From positions 980,843-1,044,842 of the forward strand of contig NZ_KE384082.1 of the NCBI RefSeq assembly GCF_000423705.1: a DNA stretch of 64,000 nt. Reading direction: 5' to 3'. The notes under the pieces are model-generated. The model searched no databases. It saw only the letters and a program-made list of their open reading frames with translations, and was not told the origin of the DNA. Of this stretch, positions 1 through 8,670 are shown piece by piece. Position numbers and translations under genes: made by a program. How positions within the stretch are numbered: the stretch's first letter is position 1; each line of letters begins with the position of its first letter. This DNA is from Stappia stellulata DSM 5886. Its GTDB lineage: Bacteria > Pseudomonadota > Alphaproteobacteria > Rhizobiales > Stappiaceae.

Positions 1-1378
1 TCTCGATGAAATCGAGGAAAAAGCCGAGGACGAAAATCACCAGCATGACAATCAGGAACTGCATCCAGAAGCCGCCGGGCAACCCCTGCAGGAACTCCTT
101 GACCAGTTCCTCGCCGCCGAAGGCGCGAAACGCCGAGGTCAGCATCGCCGCCCCCAGGAGAATGATGAACACCAGCGAGGAGGTCTTCGCGGTCTCGACC
201 ATCACCCCCTTCAGCGTGTCCTGGATCTTCAGCGTGCGCCAGCCGCTCCAGAAGATGGCGATGAGCAGCAGCGACACCGCGATCAGCGCCACGATGAGGC
301 CGAGCATATCCGCGCTGGTGTCGATCCGCTTGATGTTGATCTCGTGGAAGCTGACGACGACGGCGATCGCCAGAAGCGCCAGAACGGCCAGGATGGCGGG
401 CGTGTACTGGCCCTTCTCGCCGTCGCTCAGGCGGTAGCCGGCCATGATCATGGCGCCGATTGCGCCGATGGCGCCCGCCTGGTTGACGGTCGCCACGCCG
501 GCGATGATAGAGCCGAGCACCAGAAAGATCAGGGCAAGCGGCGGAAACAGGGTCAGCACGACCTTGCCGAAGAAGGCCCGGTCGAACTTGCCGCCGTAGT
601 GGACGGCCGGTGCCGATTTCGGGTTCAGGATGGCGAACCCCATGATGAACAGCATGTAGAGGCCGACGAGCACGAGCCCGGGCAGGAAGGCGCCGAGGAA
701 CATTTCGCCGGCGCTGGTCGAGGTCACGGCGAAATCGGACGGCATCGACAATTCGCCGGTGCTTTCCTTGAAGAGCGACTGGCGGATCGTTCCGGCCTGA
801 TCGACGGCGCTGGCCAGCTGGTCGGCCAGGATGATGAGAACGATGGACGGCGGGATGATCTGCCCCAGCGTACCGGAGGCGGCGATCGTGCCGGTGGCAA
901 GCGAGGGCGAATAATTGTTGCGCAGCATGGCGGGGAGCGAAATCAGGCCCATCGCCACGACCGTCGCCCCGACGATCCCGGTGGTCGCGGCCAGGAGCGC
1001 GCCCACGAAGACGACGGAAATGCCGAGGCCGCCCGGGATCGGGCCGAAGAGCTGCGCCATGGTAACCAGAAGATCCTCGGCGATCTTCGAGCGCTGCAGC
1101 ATGATCCCCATGAAAACGAACAACGGAATTGCGATCAGCGTGTCGCGTTCCGCCTCCCAGTAGACGCCGCGAAAGTTCGTCACGCCGGCGCTGAGCCATT
1201 GCGACGGCCCGCCGTGCGAGAAGAAGGCGTCCGTTTCGCCGGCGAAGAGATAGCCGCTCAACGCGGCGATGCCGATCGTCAGGATCGCAGACCCGGGCAG
1301 CGCAAAGGCAACCGGAAACCCGGATCCGAGTGCGCTGGCCATCAGGACAACCAGCAGAGCGAGAAAAAAGAGTTCCAT
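1..1378 (-). CDS. dctM: TRAP transporter large permease, DctM type (C-terminus cut by window edge)
   Basis: Large membrane subunit of a tripartite ATP-independent periplasmic (TRAP) transporter, which carries the substrate across the inner membrane using the sodium gradient. The reverse strand reads from ATG at 1378 as a continuous hydrophobic protein of at least 459 residues with many membrane segments. It contains typical family stretches such as IPLFVFMGIML, ATTGIVGATVVAMG and SGTLGQIIPPSIVLIILADQ. The stop lies outside the window. It is the last gene of dctP-dctQ-dctM, 110 bases downstream of dctQ. The substrate is set by the binding protein, which here is of the TakP/FcbT1 type, so a 2-oxo acid, lactate or aromatic acid is more likely than a plain C4-dicarboxylate. 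The family call is secure; the substrate is inferred. Confidence 0.93.
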   Translation of the reverse strand, partial: MELFFLALLVVLMASALGSGFPVAFALPGSAILTIGIAALSGYLFAGETDAFFSHGGPSQWLSAGVTNFRGVYWEAERDTLIAIPLFVFMGIMLQRSKIAEDLLVTMAQLFGPIPGGLGISVVFVGALLAATTGIVGATVVAMGLISLPAMLRNNYSPSLATGTIAASGTLGQIIPPSIVLIILADQLASAVDQAGTIRQSLFKESTGELSMPSDFAVTSTSAGEMFLGAFLPGLVLVGLYMLFIMGFAILNPKSAPAVHYGGKFDRAFFGKVVLTLFPPLALIFLVLGSIIAGVATVNQAGAIGAIGAMIMAGYRLSDGEKGQYTPAILAVLALLAIAVVVSFHEINIKRIDTSADMLGLIVALIAVSLLLIAIFWSGWRTLKIQDTLKGVMVETAKTSSLVFIILLGAAMLTSAFRAFGGEELVKEFLQGLPGGFWMQFLIVMLVIFVLGFFLDFIE

Positions 1379-1413
1379 CGTCCGAGACCCGTCGGCATGA
1401 GGCAACGGAAAGA

Positions 1414-1427
1414 TGTCGCATGCGACA
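1414..1427. promoter_or_regulatory. 14-bp perfect palindrome upstream of dctM
   Basis: TGTCGCATGCGACA is a perfect 14-base palindrome about 36 bases upstream of the dctM start, inside the dctQ-dctM intergenic space. It could be an operator, a small RNA stem or chance. No regulator gene lies next to it. Confidence 0.35.
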
Positions 1428-1453
1428 CCGCCCGCACCGGCTAGAAGGTTTCA

Positions 1454-1475
1454 GGAACGGCCTGTTGGCCGTCCC
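1454..1475 (-). other. Stem-loop between dctQ and dctM
   Basis: Six perfect pairs (ACGGCC / GGCCGT), a mismatch and two more G-C pairs enclose a four-base loop just after the dctQ stop. There is no U-run, so it is more likely an mRNA stability or attenuation hairpin that sets subunit ratios than a terminator. Confidence 0.4.
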
Positions 1476-1488
1476 TCGAGTGCAGAGT

Positions 1489-2526
1489 TCAATGCGCGGC
1501 CGCGCCGGACTTTTCGCGTTCGCCCGGATCCTCGCGAATGTCGGCGGCCGCTTCCAGCAGATAGGCGGTGAAGATGATGAGCATCGACACGGCGAAAACG
1601 CCCAGGAACCCAGCCATCAGGTATTTGACGTAAAGGCCGAAGCCGGCCTGCGTCGTCTCGTAGGACAGGATCGGCGCGTTGATGATGTTCTGCTTGCCGC
1701 CCATCCCGATGATCAGGATCGTCCAGCACAGGCTCATGCCGAGAAAGATCGAGCCGAAGGCGTTCACGAAGCCCTTGGTGCGCGACTTGAAGGCGGCGTA
1801 GAAGACATCGACGCGCACGTGACCCTCGTCCCACATCGTGTAGGCGCTGGCGAAGAGGAACAGCGCCGCGTACCAGAAGCGCACGAGATCGGCCATGAAC
1901 GCCTGTTCGTAGGAAAAGATGAACCGCCCGATCACGATCAGCAGTTCGGCGGCCACCACCAGAAGGGCAAGCCACGTGAAGCCGAGCGTTCGGGTGAAGG
2001 CCGCGATGACCACCGACAGCGCAATCAGGGGCATGTGCAGATAGGGACCGCGGAACTGCGACCGCCCGAGGTCGCTGGCGAGCGCTTCGCCGACGAGGCC
2101 GTCGAGCATGCCCTCGACCCGCAGAAAGGAGATCGCGGCATCGACGCATCCCACGATGAGAACGGCGAAAAAGGCGGCCCGGATGAAGAAACTGTTGATC
2201 GCGACCATCTTGCGGCTGTCGCTGCGCAGCGCCACCCCCGGGAAGCGCAGCACATATCCGCTCGCCACCGCGATGGCCGCCGCGTAGAGCAGCAGTTGCG
2301 CCCACGACAGGGCCAGCCCGCCGGCGCCGTTCGCCACACCTCCGAAGATCGGCGCGACGCCGGGCAGGTCGTGCCAATATGTCAGGTAGTTGTTGAGAAT
2401 GAACGCCGTCATCATGGCCAGCATGGTCCATCCGAACCAGCGAACGATCAGCGCGCTCCGATCGGACCCTCGCGCCGGGCGGGAAGACCCGTCGGCGATG
2501 TCCGAAGTCCCTGCGAAGGACGACAT
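1489..2526 (-). CDS. dctQ: TRAP transporter small permease, extended DctQ (FcbT2-like)
   Basis: Small membrane subunit of the TRAP transporter, which associates with DctM. At 345 residues it is about twice the usual 160-180. The extra N-terminal part (roughly residues 25-190) has several further hydrophobic segments, including one starting RWFGWTMLAMM and one containing WAQLLLYAAAIAVASGYVL. The C-terminal half has the DctQ-like segments around FIFSYEQAFMADLVRFWYA and the MWDEGHVRVDVFY motif. Extended small subunits of this kind occur with TakP/FcbT-type binding proteins, which matches the neighbouring dctP. It lies 95 bases after dctP and 110 bases before dctM on the same strand. Confidence 0.85.
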   Translation of the reverse strand: MSSFAGTSDIADGSSRPARGSDRSALIVRWFGWTMLAMMTAFILNNYLTYWHDLPGVAPIFGGVANGAGGLALSWAQLLLYAAAIAVASGYVLRFPGVALRSDSRKMVAINSFFIRAAFFAVLIVGCVDAAISFLRVEGMLDGLVGEALASDLGRSQFRGPYLHMPLIALSVVIAAFTRTLGFTWLALLVVAAELLIVIGRFIFSYEQAFMADLVRFWYAALFLFASAYTMWDEGHVRVDVFYAAFKSRTKGFVNAFGSIFLGMSLCWTILIIGMGGKQNIINAPILSYETTQAGFGLYVKYLMAGFLGVFAVSMLIIFTAYLLEAAADIREDPGEREKSGAAAH

Positions 2527-2569
2527 GTCGGATTAGCCTCTTGCAATGAGGAACATGGGGGTGCGGAAA

Positions 2570-2596
2570 CGGGACGGAGCGCTCGGCCCCGTCCCG
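2570..2596 (-). other. Stem-loop in the dctP-dctQ gap
   Basis: CGGGACGG and CCGTCCCG form an 8-bp perfect stem around an 11-base loop that itself contains AGCGCT. It sits between dctP and dctQ and has no U-run. Such a position is typical of hairpins that protect the binding-protein mRNA, giving more DctP than permease. Confidence 0.5.
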
Positions 2597-2621
2597 CAAG
2601 TCACACCGGCACGTCGATCGA

Positions 2622-3722
2622 TCAGATCGAGATGCCCAGCACGCGGTTGCGCTGAACCGTGTAGCCCGTGTCGGCAAGCAGCATCCAGCGGCCGATTTCC
2701 GAGCGCGCCTTCAGGAAGCTGTCATGCGTCCGCGCCGCGAGATCGCTGTGCTCGCGGGTTTCCTCGAACACTTCCTCGGCCGCTTCGCCGAAGGCGTCGT
2801 AGACTTCGTCGTTGAAGCGCTTCAGCTCGACGCCGTGCTCGTTGATCAGCCGGTCGAGATAGACACCGTTGTTGGCGTTGCTCTCGGCCATCTGGAGCGC
2901 GTTTTCTTCCATGCAGGCGGCCTCGATGATCGCCTGGTCGGTCGCCGACAGCCCGTCGAACCATGCCTTGTTCATGCCAAGCGCGAGCTGGGAGCCCGGC
3001 TCGTGCATGCCCGGATGGTAGTAGTACTTCGCGGCTTCGTAGAACTTCATGAAGTAGTCGTTCCACGGGCCGACCCACTCGGTGGCATCGACGGCGCCGG
3101 ACACGAGGTTCTCGTAGATCTGGCCGCCCGGCAGGGACACCGGAGAGGCACCCAGCTTCGCCATGACGTCGCCGCCGAGGCCCGGGATGCGCATCTTCAG
3201 ACCCTTGAGGTCGTCCGCGGTTTCGATTTCCTTGTTGAACCAGCCACCCATCTGCACGCCGGTGTTGCCAGCAGCGAAGTTCTTGAGGCCGAAATCGCCA
3301 GCGAGCTCGTCCCAGAGCTCCTGCCCGCCGCCGTATTTGATCCAGGCGTCGATCTCCGCATAGGTCAGGCCGAACGGCACGGAGGTGAAATAGGCCCAGG
3401 CCGGGTGCTTGCCCTTCCAGTAGTAGTCGGCGCCGATATAGGCCTGCGCGTTGCCGGATGCGACTTCGTCGAAGGAATCGAACGCACCGACGCGTTCGCC
3501 CGCAGCAAAGTACTGGACGTTGATCCGGCCTTCGGTCAGATTCCCGATACGTGCGGCGAGCCGCTGCGCACTGGTGCCCAGACCCGGAAAGTCCCGCGGC
3601 CATGTCGACACGATGACCATGTCGGTGGTGGACTGCGCAATGGCCGGGGCGGCAAGCGTGGTGGCCGCAGCAGCGGCACCGGCGCCGAGTCCGGCGTTTT
3701 TAAGGAATGAACGGCGATCCAT
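2622..3722 (-). CDS. dctP: TRAP transporter substrate-binding protein, TakP/FcbT1 type
   Basis: Periplasmic solute-binding protein that delivers substrate to the DctQM permease. The 366-residue protein starts at ATG 3722 behind GGAGGAG. A twin-arginine signal (DRRSFLK) is followed by a hydrophobic stretch and an AIAQ cleavage region near residue 30, so export by Tat is likely. Family motifs include GLKMRIPGLGGDVMAKLG and the TakP-like SLPGGQIYENLVSGAVDATE, then WVGPWNDY and YYYHPGMHEPGS. Known TakP-family members bind 2-oxo acids or lactate with a cation, and FcbT1 relatives bind haloaromatic acids. It is first in the operon. Longer in-frame starts upstream lack a ribosome site and would bury the Tat signal. 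Confidence 0.93.
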   Translation of the reverse strand: MDRRSFLKNAGLGAGAAAAATTLAAPAIAQSTTDMVIVSTWPRDFPGLGTSAQRLAARIGNLTEGRINVQYFAAGERVGAFDSFDEVASGNAQAYIGADYYWKGKHPAWAYFTSVPFGLTYAEIDAWIKYGGGQELWDELAGDFGLKNFAAGNTGVQMGGWFNKEIETADDLKGLKMRIPGLGGDVMAKLGASPVSLPGGQIYENLVSGAVDATEWVGPWNDYFMKFYEAAKYYYHPGMHEPGSQLALGMNKAWFDGLSATDQAIIEAACMEENALQMAESNANNGVYLDRLINEHGVELKRFNDEVYDAFGEAAEEVFEETREHSDLAARTHDSFLKARSEIGRWMLLADTGYTVQRNRVLGISI

Positions 3723-3862
3723 ACTTCTCCTCCCACAGAGAAAGAACAAAACCCTGTCGGCAACGCATTCCGCTGCGCGACCTTGAAAGTGCCTTCTTTG
3801 GTTATCGGCACCGTGTCTATGATATAAAGCCCATGTCGATGCCCGAGACAAGTGCATCCATT

Positions 3863-3893
3863 TGCAAGTGGGGAATTTTTTTTACCACTCGCA
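3863..3893. promoter_or_regulatory. Inverted repeat in the dctP / C26 hydrolase divergent promoter region
   Basis: TGCAAGTGG and CCACTCGCA (8 of 9 positions complementary) flank a 13-base T-rich spacer. The region lies between the divergent dctP and hydrolase genes. On the reverse strand TTGTCT followed 17-19 bases later by TTTATAT (near 3828-3860) is a possible sigma-70 promoter for the TRAP operon, so the repeat could be an operator acting on both sides. Confidence 0.4.
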
Positions 3894-3943
3894 TGTTCCA
3901 TCCAGCCCCCGTCTACCGGTCCCGCAATCCCTTTGGAGCCTCA

Positions 3944-4714
3944 ATGAGAAAGCCTGTCGTCCTTGTCAGCACCGACATGAAATCGCTCGACGGTTTCGAG
4001 TGGAATGCTGCCATTTCCGCCTATTCCGACGCCCTCGCGCACGGGTCCGACGCCATGCCGGTGCTGCTTCCCTCGCTCGGGCCGGCGCTCGATTTCGAGA
4101 GCATTCTGGACCGTGTGGACGGCGTTCTGCTCACCGGATCGCGGTCGAATGTCCACCCCTCACTCTACGGCGCCGAGACAAGCGATGCGAACGGCCCCTA
4201 CGACACCCGCCGCGACGCGACGACGCTGCCGCTGATCCGCTGCGCCGTGGAACGCCGAATTCCGATCTTCGGGATCTGCCGCGGCTTGCAGGAGATCAAT
4301 GTCGCGCTTGGCGGGACGCTCGTCGGCGAAGTGCAGGAGCTGGAGGGCCGGCGTGACCACCGCGCCCCCGAGGCCGACGACCAGGACGCCCGCTTCGCGC
4401 TCGCCCATCATGTCGAGATCGCCCCCGGCGGCCGGCTGGCCAAAGTGCTCGGCGATGCCCGCATCGAGGTCAACTCGCTGCACCGCCAGGCCGTCGGCCG
4501 GCTCGCGCCCGGCCTGAGCGTCGAGGCGACGGCGGAAGACGGCACCGTGGAGGCCGTGTCCTTCGATGCCGTGCCGGGCTTTGCCTTCGCCACCCAGTGG
4601 CATCCCGAATACTGGGTCGGCAGCGATGCCGCGTCCGCGCGCCTGTTCGCCGCCTTCGGCGAAGCGCTGCGCGCCCGCATGGAACGATGCAACGCGGCAG
4701 ACGCCGCCGAATAG
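3944..4714 (+). CDS. Gamma-glutamyl-gamma-aminobutyrate hydrolase family protein (peptidase C26)
   Basis: Class I glutamine-amidotransferase-fold hydrolase expected to cleave gamma-glutamyl amide bonds in the cytoplasm, as PuuD does. The 256-residue protein begins at ATG 3944 behind TTGGAG. The nucleophile is the Cys in [16 protein letters not shown], and the catalytic His/Glu pair is in ATQWHPEYW near the C-terminus. It stands only 34 bases upstream of the nitrile hydratase alpha gene on the same strand, so co-transcription is likely. That link is unusual, because nitrile hydratase is normally paired with an amidase. The substrate is unknown. It could remove a gamma-glutamyl group from a nitrile-containing or amide-containing conjugate. 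Confidence 0.88.
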   Translation: MRKPVVLVSTDMKSLDGFEWNAAISAYSDALAHGSDAMPVLLPSLGPALDFESILDRVDGVLLTGSRSNVHPSLYGAETSDANGPYDTRRDATTLPLIRCAVERRIPIFGICRGLQEINVALGGTLVGEVQELEGRRDHRAPEADDQDARFALAHHVEIAPGGRLAKVLGDARIEVNSLHRQAVGRLAPGLSVEATAEDGTVEAVSFDAVPGFAFATQWHPEYWVGSDAASARLFAAFGEALRARMERCNAADAAE

Positions 4715-4748
4715 GTTTTCGCTGCCGAACGAGACAGGATTTCGCCCG

Positions 4749-5396
4749 ATGGCTCACGAACACACACACGATCATGGCGATCACGATCACGGCTCCCATC
4801 TCGACGAGACCGATGCGCGGGTACGCGCCCTGGAATCCGTGCTCGTGGAAAAGGGCTATGTCGACCCGGCCGCCCTCGATGTTCTGATCGAAACCTATGA
4901 AACGAAGGTCGGCCCGCACAACGGAGCCAGGGTCGTCGCCCGGGCCTGGAGCGATCCGGCGTATCGCGACTGGCTGCGCGAGGATGCGACCGCCGCCATC
5001 CATTCGCTCGGTTACATCGGCCGTCAGGGCGAGCATATGGTCGCGGTCGAAAACACGCCCGAACAGCACAACATGGTGGTCTGCACCCTGTGCTCCTGCT
5101 ATCCGTGGCCGGTTCTGGGATTGCCGCCGGTCTGGTACAAGTCCGCGCCCTATCGCGCCAAGGCCGTGCGCGATCCGCGCGGCGTGCTTGCCGATTTCGG
5201 CGTCACACTGCCGGACGAGACCCGCATCCGGGTCTGGGATTCCACGGCTGAAATCCGCTATCTTGTCGTCCCCATGCGTCCCGCCGGCACCGAGGGCTGG
5301 AGCGAGGCGGCGCTCGCCCGCCTCGTCACCCGCGACAGCATGATCGGCACCGGCCTTGCCCTGTCGCCGGCGGCCGAGGAAAGAGCCGCGTCATGA
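4749..5396 (+). CDS. nthA: Nitrile hydratase alpha subunit, cobalt type
   Basis: Catalytic subunit of nitrile hydratase, which adds water to a nitrile to give the amide. The metal-binding motif VCTLCSC (Cys112, Cys115, Cys117) has Thr in the position that marks the low-spin Co(III) class; iron enzymes have Ser. The flanking [14 protein letters not shown] and [17 protein letters not shown] are family hallmarks. The start at ATG 4749 gives 215 residues, normal for the family. The N-terminus is unusually His-rich (seven His in residues 3-17), which is not part of the conserved fold and could hold a metal ion. The stop overlaps the beta start (ATGA), so the two are translationally coupled. Confidence 0.96.
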   Translation: MAHEHTHDHGDHDHGSHLDETDARVRALESVLVEKGYVDPAALDVLIETYETKVGPHNGARVVARAWSDPAYRDWLREDATAAIHSLGYIGRQGEHMVAVENTPEQHNMVVCTLCSCYPWPVLGLPPVWYKSAPYRAKAVRDPRGVLADFGVTLPDETRIRVWDSTAEIRYLVVPMRPAGTEGWSEAALARLVTRDSMIGTGLALSPAAEERAAS

Positions 5397-6052
5397 ACGG
5401 CGCCCAGGATCTCGGTGGCATGATGGGCTTCGGTCCCGTCGTGCCCGAACCGGTGAAGCCGCTGTTTCACGCGGCCTGGGAACCGCGCGCCTTCGCGCTG
5501 ACGCTGGCCATGGGCGCCACCGGCGAATGGACCATCGACATGGCCCGCTTTGCCCGTGAAAGCCTGCCGCCGCCGGTTTATCTGACCTCCAGTTACTATC
5601 AGATCTGGCTCGCCGGACTGGAACGCCTGCTGGCGGAGCGCGACCTGGTCTCGCCCGATGAGATCGCGGCCGGAAAAAGCCTTGTCGACAGCCGCCCGGT
5701 CAAGCGCGTTCTCGCAGCCGACGCGGTCGCGGACACGCTTGCGCGCGGCGGACCGAGCGAACGCGAAGCGGTCGCGCCCGCGCGCTTCAACGTGGGCGAC
5801 CGGGTGCGCGCGAAAACCATGAACCCCACCGGTCACACCCGCATTCCGCGCTATTGCCGGGGCCATGTCGGCACGATCGAGGCGGTCCATGGCGTGCATG
5901 TCTTTCCCGATACCAATGCGGCCGGGACCGGCGAGAACCCCGACTGGCTTTACGGCGTTGCCTTCGAGGGCCGCGAGATCTGGGGCGAGGAGGCCGCGGC
6001 GGACGTCAGCCTGCGCATCGACCTGTGGGAGCCCTATCTTGACCCTGCCTGA
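5393..6052 (+). CDS. nthB: Nitrile hydratase beta subunit
   Basis: Partner of NthA in the alpha-beta heterodimer. The 219-residue protein begins at ATG 5393, overlapping the alpha stop by four bases. The N-terminal [16 protein letters not shown] and the middle region with [14 protein letters not shown] match the beta family. The C-terminal SH3-like barrel has [16 protein letters not shown], which supplies arginines that contact the oxidised metal-bound cysteines, then [15 protein letters not shown]. Gene order alpha-beta-accessory is the usual one for cobalt enzymes. No amidase gene follows, so the amide product must be used elsewhere. Confidence 0.95.
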   Translation: MNGAQDLGGMMGFGPVVPEPVKPLFHAAWEPRAFALTLAMGATGEWTIDMARFARESLPPPVYLTSSYYQIWLAGLERLLAERDLVSPDEIAAGKSLVDSRPVKRVLAADAVADTLARGGPSEREAVAPARFNVGDRVRAKTMNPTGHTRIPRYCRGHVGTIEAVHGVHVFPDTNAAGTGENPDWLYGVAFEGREIWGEEAAADVSLRIDLWEPYLDPA

Positions 6053-6449
6053 GACCCCGCCCGCCGACGCACCGCCCCATCCGCCGCAAGACCTCTTCGC
6101 CGACCTGCCGCGCGCGCAGGACGAGCCGGTGTTCCGCGCGCCCTGGGAAGCGCGGGCCTTCGCGCTCGCGGTGTCGCTGCACGCGCAGGGGCTTTTCACC
6201 TGGAGCGAATGGGCCGAGACGTTATCGGCCACCATTCGCGCGGCGCAAGCCGCTGGCGATCCGGACTGCGGCGACAGCTACTACCGCCACTGGCTGGCGG
6301 CACTGGAACGGCTGGTCACCGAGCGCAACGTCACGACACACGCACGCCTGGCGGCCCGCCGCGACGCCTGGGAGCGCGCGGCGGCCGCAACCCCGCATGG
6401 CGAGCCGATCGAGCTCGGCCGCGACGGGAAGCCGGTTTCCCCGGCCTGA
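6039..6449 (+). CDS. Nitrile hydratase accessory protein (P14K-like)
   Basis: Small protein related to the N-terminal half of the beta subunit. In cobalt nitrile hydratases such proteins deliver the metal and oxidise the cysteines by swapping subunits with the alpha chain. The reading frame has no ATG near its 5' end. TTG at 6039, with GGGAG seven bases upstream, gives 136 residues and a 14-base overlap with nthB, so I chose it. The sequence EPVFRAPWEARAFALAVSLH followed by GLFTWSEWAETL and YYRHWLAALERLV is diagnostic of the family. No P47K-type iron activator is present next to it, in line with the cobalt motif. Confidence 0.88.
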   Translation: MTLPETPPADAPPHPPQDLFADLPRAQDEPVFRAPWEARAFALAVSLHAQGLFTWSEWAETLSATIRAAQAAGDPDCGDSYYRHWLAALERLVTERNVTTHARLAARRDAWERAAAATPHGEPIELGRDGKPVSPA

Positions 6450-6578
6450 CGTCACGCCTTCTCGCCCGCGCAAGGGACGGCACTTTCCCCGGACCTGCCC
6501 TGGCCACGGGCGGCATTGCGTCCATGCCCGCCCTGGTTGGTGGTCGCGGCACGGTGCCCGCGTCATAAGACCGTCTGG

Positions 6579-6625
6579 AAAACCGAAGCGCGAGGAACTA
6601 CAACCCAACGCAACTTCCGGTTTTT
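6579..6625 (+). terminator. Possible terminator after the nitrile hydratase genes
   Basis: AAAACCGAAG and CTTCCGGTTTTT can pair over about ten positions with one bulge and a loop of about 25 bases, ending in five T. It is the only candidate in the 200-base gap before the DMT gene. The long loop makes it a weak call. Confidence 0.3.
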
Positions 6626-6652
6626 CTCCCGTGACCGCTTGAGACCACCTGG

Positions 6653-7573
6653 ATGACGCGCATGCCTGTCGACGACCGCCCGATGCTTGGAATGCTCCTG
6701 ATGACGGGCTTTTGCGTGCTTGCGCCGCTTGGCGATTCCATTGCCAAGATCCTGGGCGACACCATCCCGCTGGCGCAGCTGCTGTTCGTGCGCTTCGCCA
6801 TGCAGGCCATGATCCTGGTGCCTCTCGCGGTGGCCAGCCGCATCGACCTGCGCCTGCCCCCGAGGGTGCTGCGGCTGACGCTCCTGCGCACCCTGCTGCA
6901 CATCGTCGGCATCGGCGCGATGTTCGCCTCGCTGCGCTATCTGCCGCTGGCCGATGCCATCGCCATTGCCTTCGTGATGCCGTTCCTCATGCTGCTGCTT
7001 GGAAAATTCGTGCTCGGCGAACAGGTCGGGCCCTACCGGCTCGGCGCCTGCCTGGTCGGCTTCATCGGCACGTTGCTGGTGATACGCCCGAATTACGCGG
7101 AGGTCGGCGCCCCGGCGCTTCTGCCGCTTATCGTGGCCGTCGCCTTCGCGCTGTTCATGCTGGTCACGCGCCAGGTCGCCAAGGCAGCCGACCCGATCGC
7201 GCTTCAAGGTGTCAGCGGCGTGATCGCGACCGTCCTGATCGGCGCGATGATGCTGCTCGCGCCGGAAACCAGCGGCGCCGCCTTTCCGCTCGAGATGCCG
7301 TCGCCGCGCGACACCGCGCTTTTGGCGGCCATCGGCGTGCTCGGCACGGTGGCGCATCTGTTGATGACATGGTCGCTGCGGCTGGCGCCCTCGGCGACGC
7401 TGGCGCCGATGCAATATCTGGAAATTCCCTTCGCGACGCTGATCGGCTGGATGATCTTCCGCGATCTCCCGGACGCCATGGCCTCGGCCGGCATCGCGCT
7501 GACGGTCGCTGCGGGGCTCTATGTCATCCACCGCGAGCAGCTTGCCGCGCGGCGCGCGACCCGGGAAGCCTGA
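6653..7573 (+). CDS. DMT superfamily transporter (EamA family)
   Basis: Inner-membrane permease of the drug/metabolite transporter superfamily with two EamA repeats and about ten membrane helices in 306 residues. Typical motifs are GDSIAKILG near the start, FVRFAMQAMILVPLAV, SLRYLPLADAIAIAFVMPF (end of repeat one) and APMQYLEIPFATLIGWMIF (repeat two). ATG 6653 is used; ATG 6662 is an equally good start and neither has a strong ribosome site. It is separated by 200 bases from the nitrile hydratase genes and converges with the NicO gene, leaving three bases between the two stops. The substrate is not predictable. It need not be linked to nitrile metabolism. Confidence 0.88.
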   Translation: MTRMPVDDRPMLGMLLMTGFCVLAPLGDSIAKILGDTIPLAQLLFVRFAMQAMILVPLAVASRIDLRLPPRVLRLTLLRTLLHIVGIGAMFASLRYLPLADAIAIAFVMPFLMLLLGKFVLGEQVGPYRLGACLVGFIGTLLVIRPNYAEVGAPALLPLIVAVAFALFMLVTRQVAKAADPIALQGVSGVIATVLIGAMMLLAPETSGAAFPLEMPSPRDTALLAAIGVLGTVAHLLMTWSLRLAPSATLAPMQYLEIPFATLIGWMIFRDLPDAMASAGIALTVAAGLYVIHREQLAARRATREA

Positions 7574-7576
7574 GGT

Positions 7577-8659
7577 TCAGGCCCCGCCCCAGCCGGCCGC
7601 CGCAACGAAGAGCGTCGCCCCGAGCAGGAAGACGAGCAGCGCGCCCGCGCCTTCGGCGATCCTGTGAACCGCGACCGCGCCGCCCGCGCCGGTGAGCTTC
7701 AACGCCACATCCTTTGCCGTGACCGCCAGTGTCGCCAGCACGGAGACCGTCAGGCCCGTGCCGATCGCCATGGCGAAAGTGGCTGCAACGCCGGCCAGGG
7801 CCAGCCCCTGCGAGATCGCGAAGACCAGCACGACGAGCGCACCCGTGCAGGGCCTGAGGCCAACGGCGAGGATCACCGACCAGGCCCGCGCCAGCGATAC
7901 AGGCTCGTTCAGCATCTCCGGCGGCGGGGCATGCACATGGCCGCAGCTTGAACACGCCTCTGTGTGGTGCGTGTCATGCGCGTGGCCATGATCATGGTCG
8001 TGAGCGTGAGCGTGGGTATGGCCATCGTGAGCATGACCGCAACCGCCCGCCGCCACGGCCTGGGCGCCAAGCGCGGCCGGCCGGCGGACCGGCAGAAGCG
8101 GACGCAGGATCTTCTGCCAGACCAGATAGACACCGAGCAGCATCACCGCGAGATAGGATCCAAGCTCGAACCAGCGTGTCGTCTCGGTGATGGCGATGGA
8201 GGTCATGCGCAGGATCATGGTGGCGACGCCGATCAGCACGACCGCCGTCACCGCCTGCGCCAGCGCGGACGCGAAGGAGAGCACGATGCCGCGCTTCAGC
8301 GTCTCGCCATTGGCCAGCACATAGGAGGAGATCACCGCCTTCCCGTGACCGGGACCGGCGGCATGGAACACGCCATAGCCGAAGGACAGGCCCATCAGCC
8401 ACCAGACGGCCGTGCCATCCGCCTTGATCTCCTTGATCGCGGCCGTGAGCGCGGAATAGAAGGCCGTCTGCTGCGCCGCGACCCAGGCGAAGACCCCAGA
8501 CAGCGGACCGCCCGGCGTCATGGTCTGTTCCGGCAGGCCGACACCGAAGGGCGAGGGCGCGGCAAGGGCGCCCGTCGACAGGACGGCCAGGATTACAAGG
8601 GCGGCGAAAATGGCGACGGGCCCTGCGACTGCGCAGCGGCGGGAGACGGTTTCAACCAC
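7577..8659 (-). CDS. NicO family nickel/cobalt transporter with His-rich loop
   Basis: Polytopic membrane transporter of the NicO/RcnA family that moves Ni2+ or Co2+. The GTG start at 8659 follows AGGAGA. An N-terminal signal-like segment is followed by GYGVFHAAGPGHGKAVISSY and later GLRPCTGALVVLVF, the two signature motifs. A cytoplasmic loop (about residues 205-245) carries more than a dozen His plus CSSCGH and probably binds metal. It is 11 bases downstream of the DUF1007 gene in one operon, a pairing seen widely in alphaproteobacteria. Direction of transport (uptake or efflux) cannot be told from sequence. The nearby cobalt nitrile hydratase makes cobalt handling plausible. Confidence 0.92.
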   Translation of the reverse strand: MVETVSRRCAVAGPVAIFAALVILAVLSTGALAAPSPFGVGLPEQTMTPGGPLSGVFAWVAAQQTAFYSALTAAIKEIKADGTAVWWLMGLSFGYGVFHAAGPGHGKAVISSYVLANGETLKRGIVLSFASALAQAVTAVVLIGVATMILRMTSIAITETTRWFELGSYLAVMLLGVYLVWQKILRPLLPVRRPAALGAQAVAAGGCGHAHDGHTHAHAHDHDHGHAHDTHHTEACSSCGHVHAPPPEMLNEPVSLARAWSVILAVGLRPCTGALVVLVFAISQGLALAGVAATFAMAIGTGLTVSVLATLAVTAKDVALKLTGAGGAVAVHRIAEGAGALLVFLLGATLFVAAAGWGGA

Positions 8660-8670
8660 GTTTCAGTCTC

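Noticed and set aside
4566..4748. Longer start for the nitrile hydratase alpha gene
   Set aside because: The extension overlaps the C26 hydrolase and its sequence is Arg/Ser-rich shadow. ATG 4749 gives the normal length.
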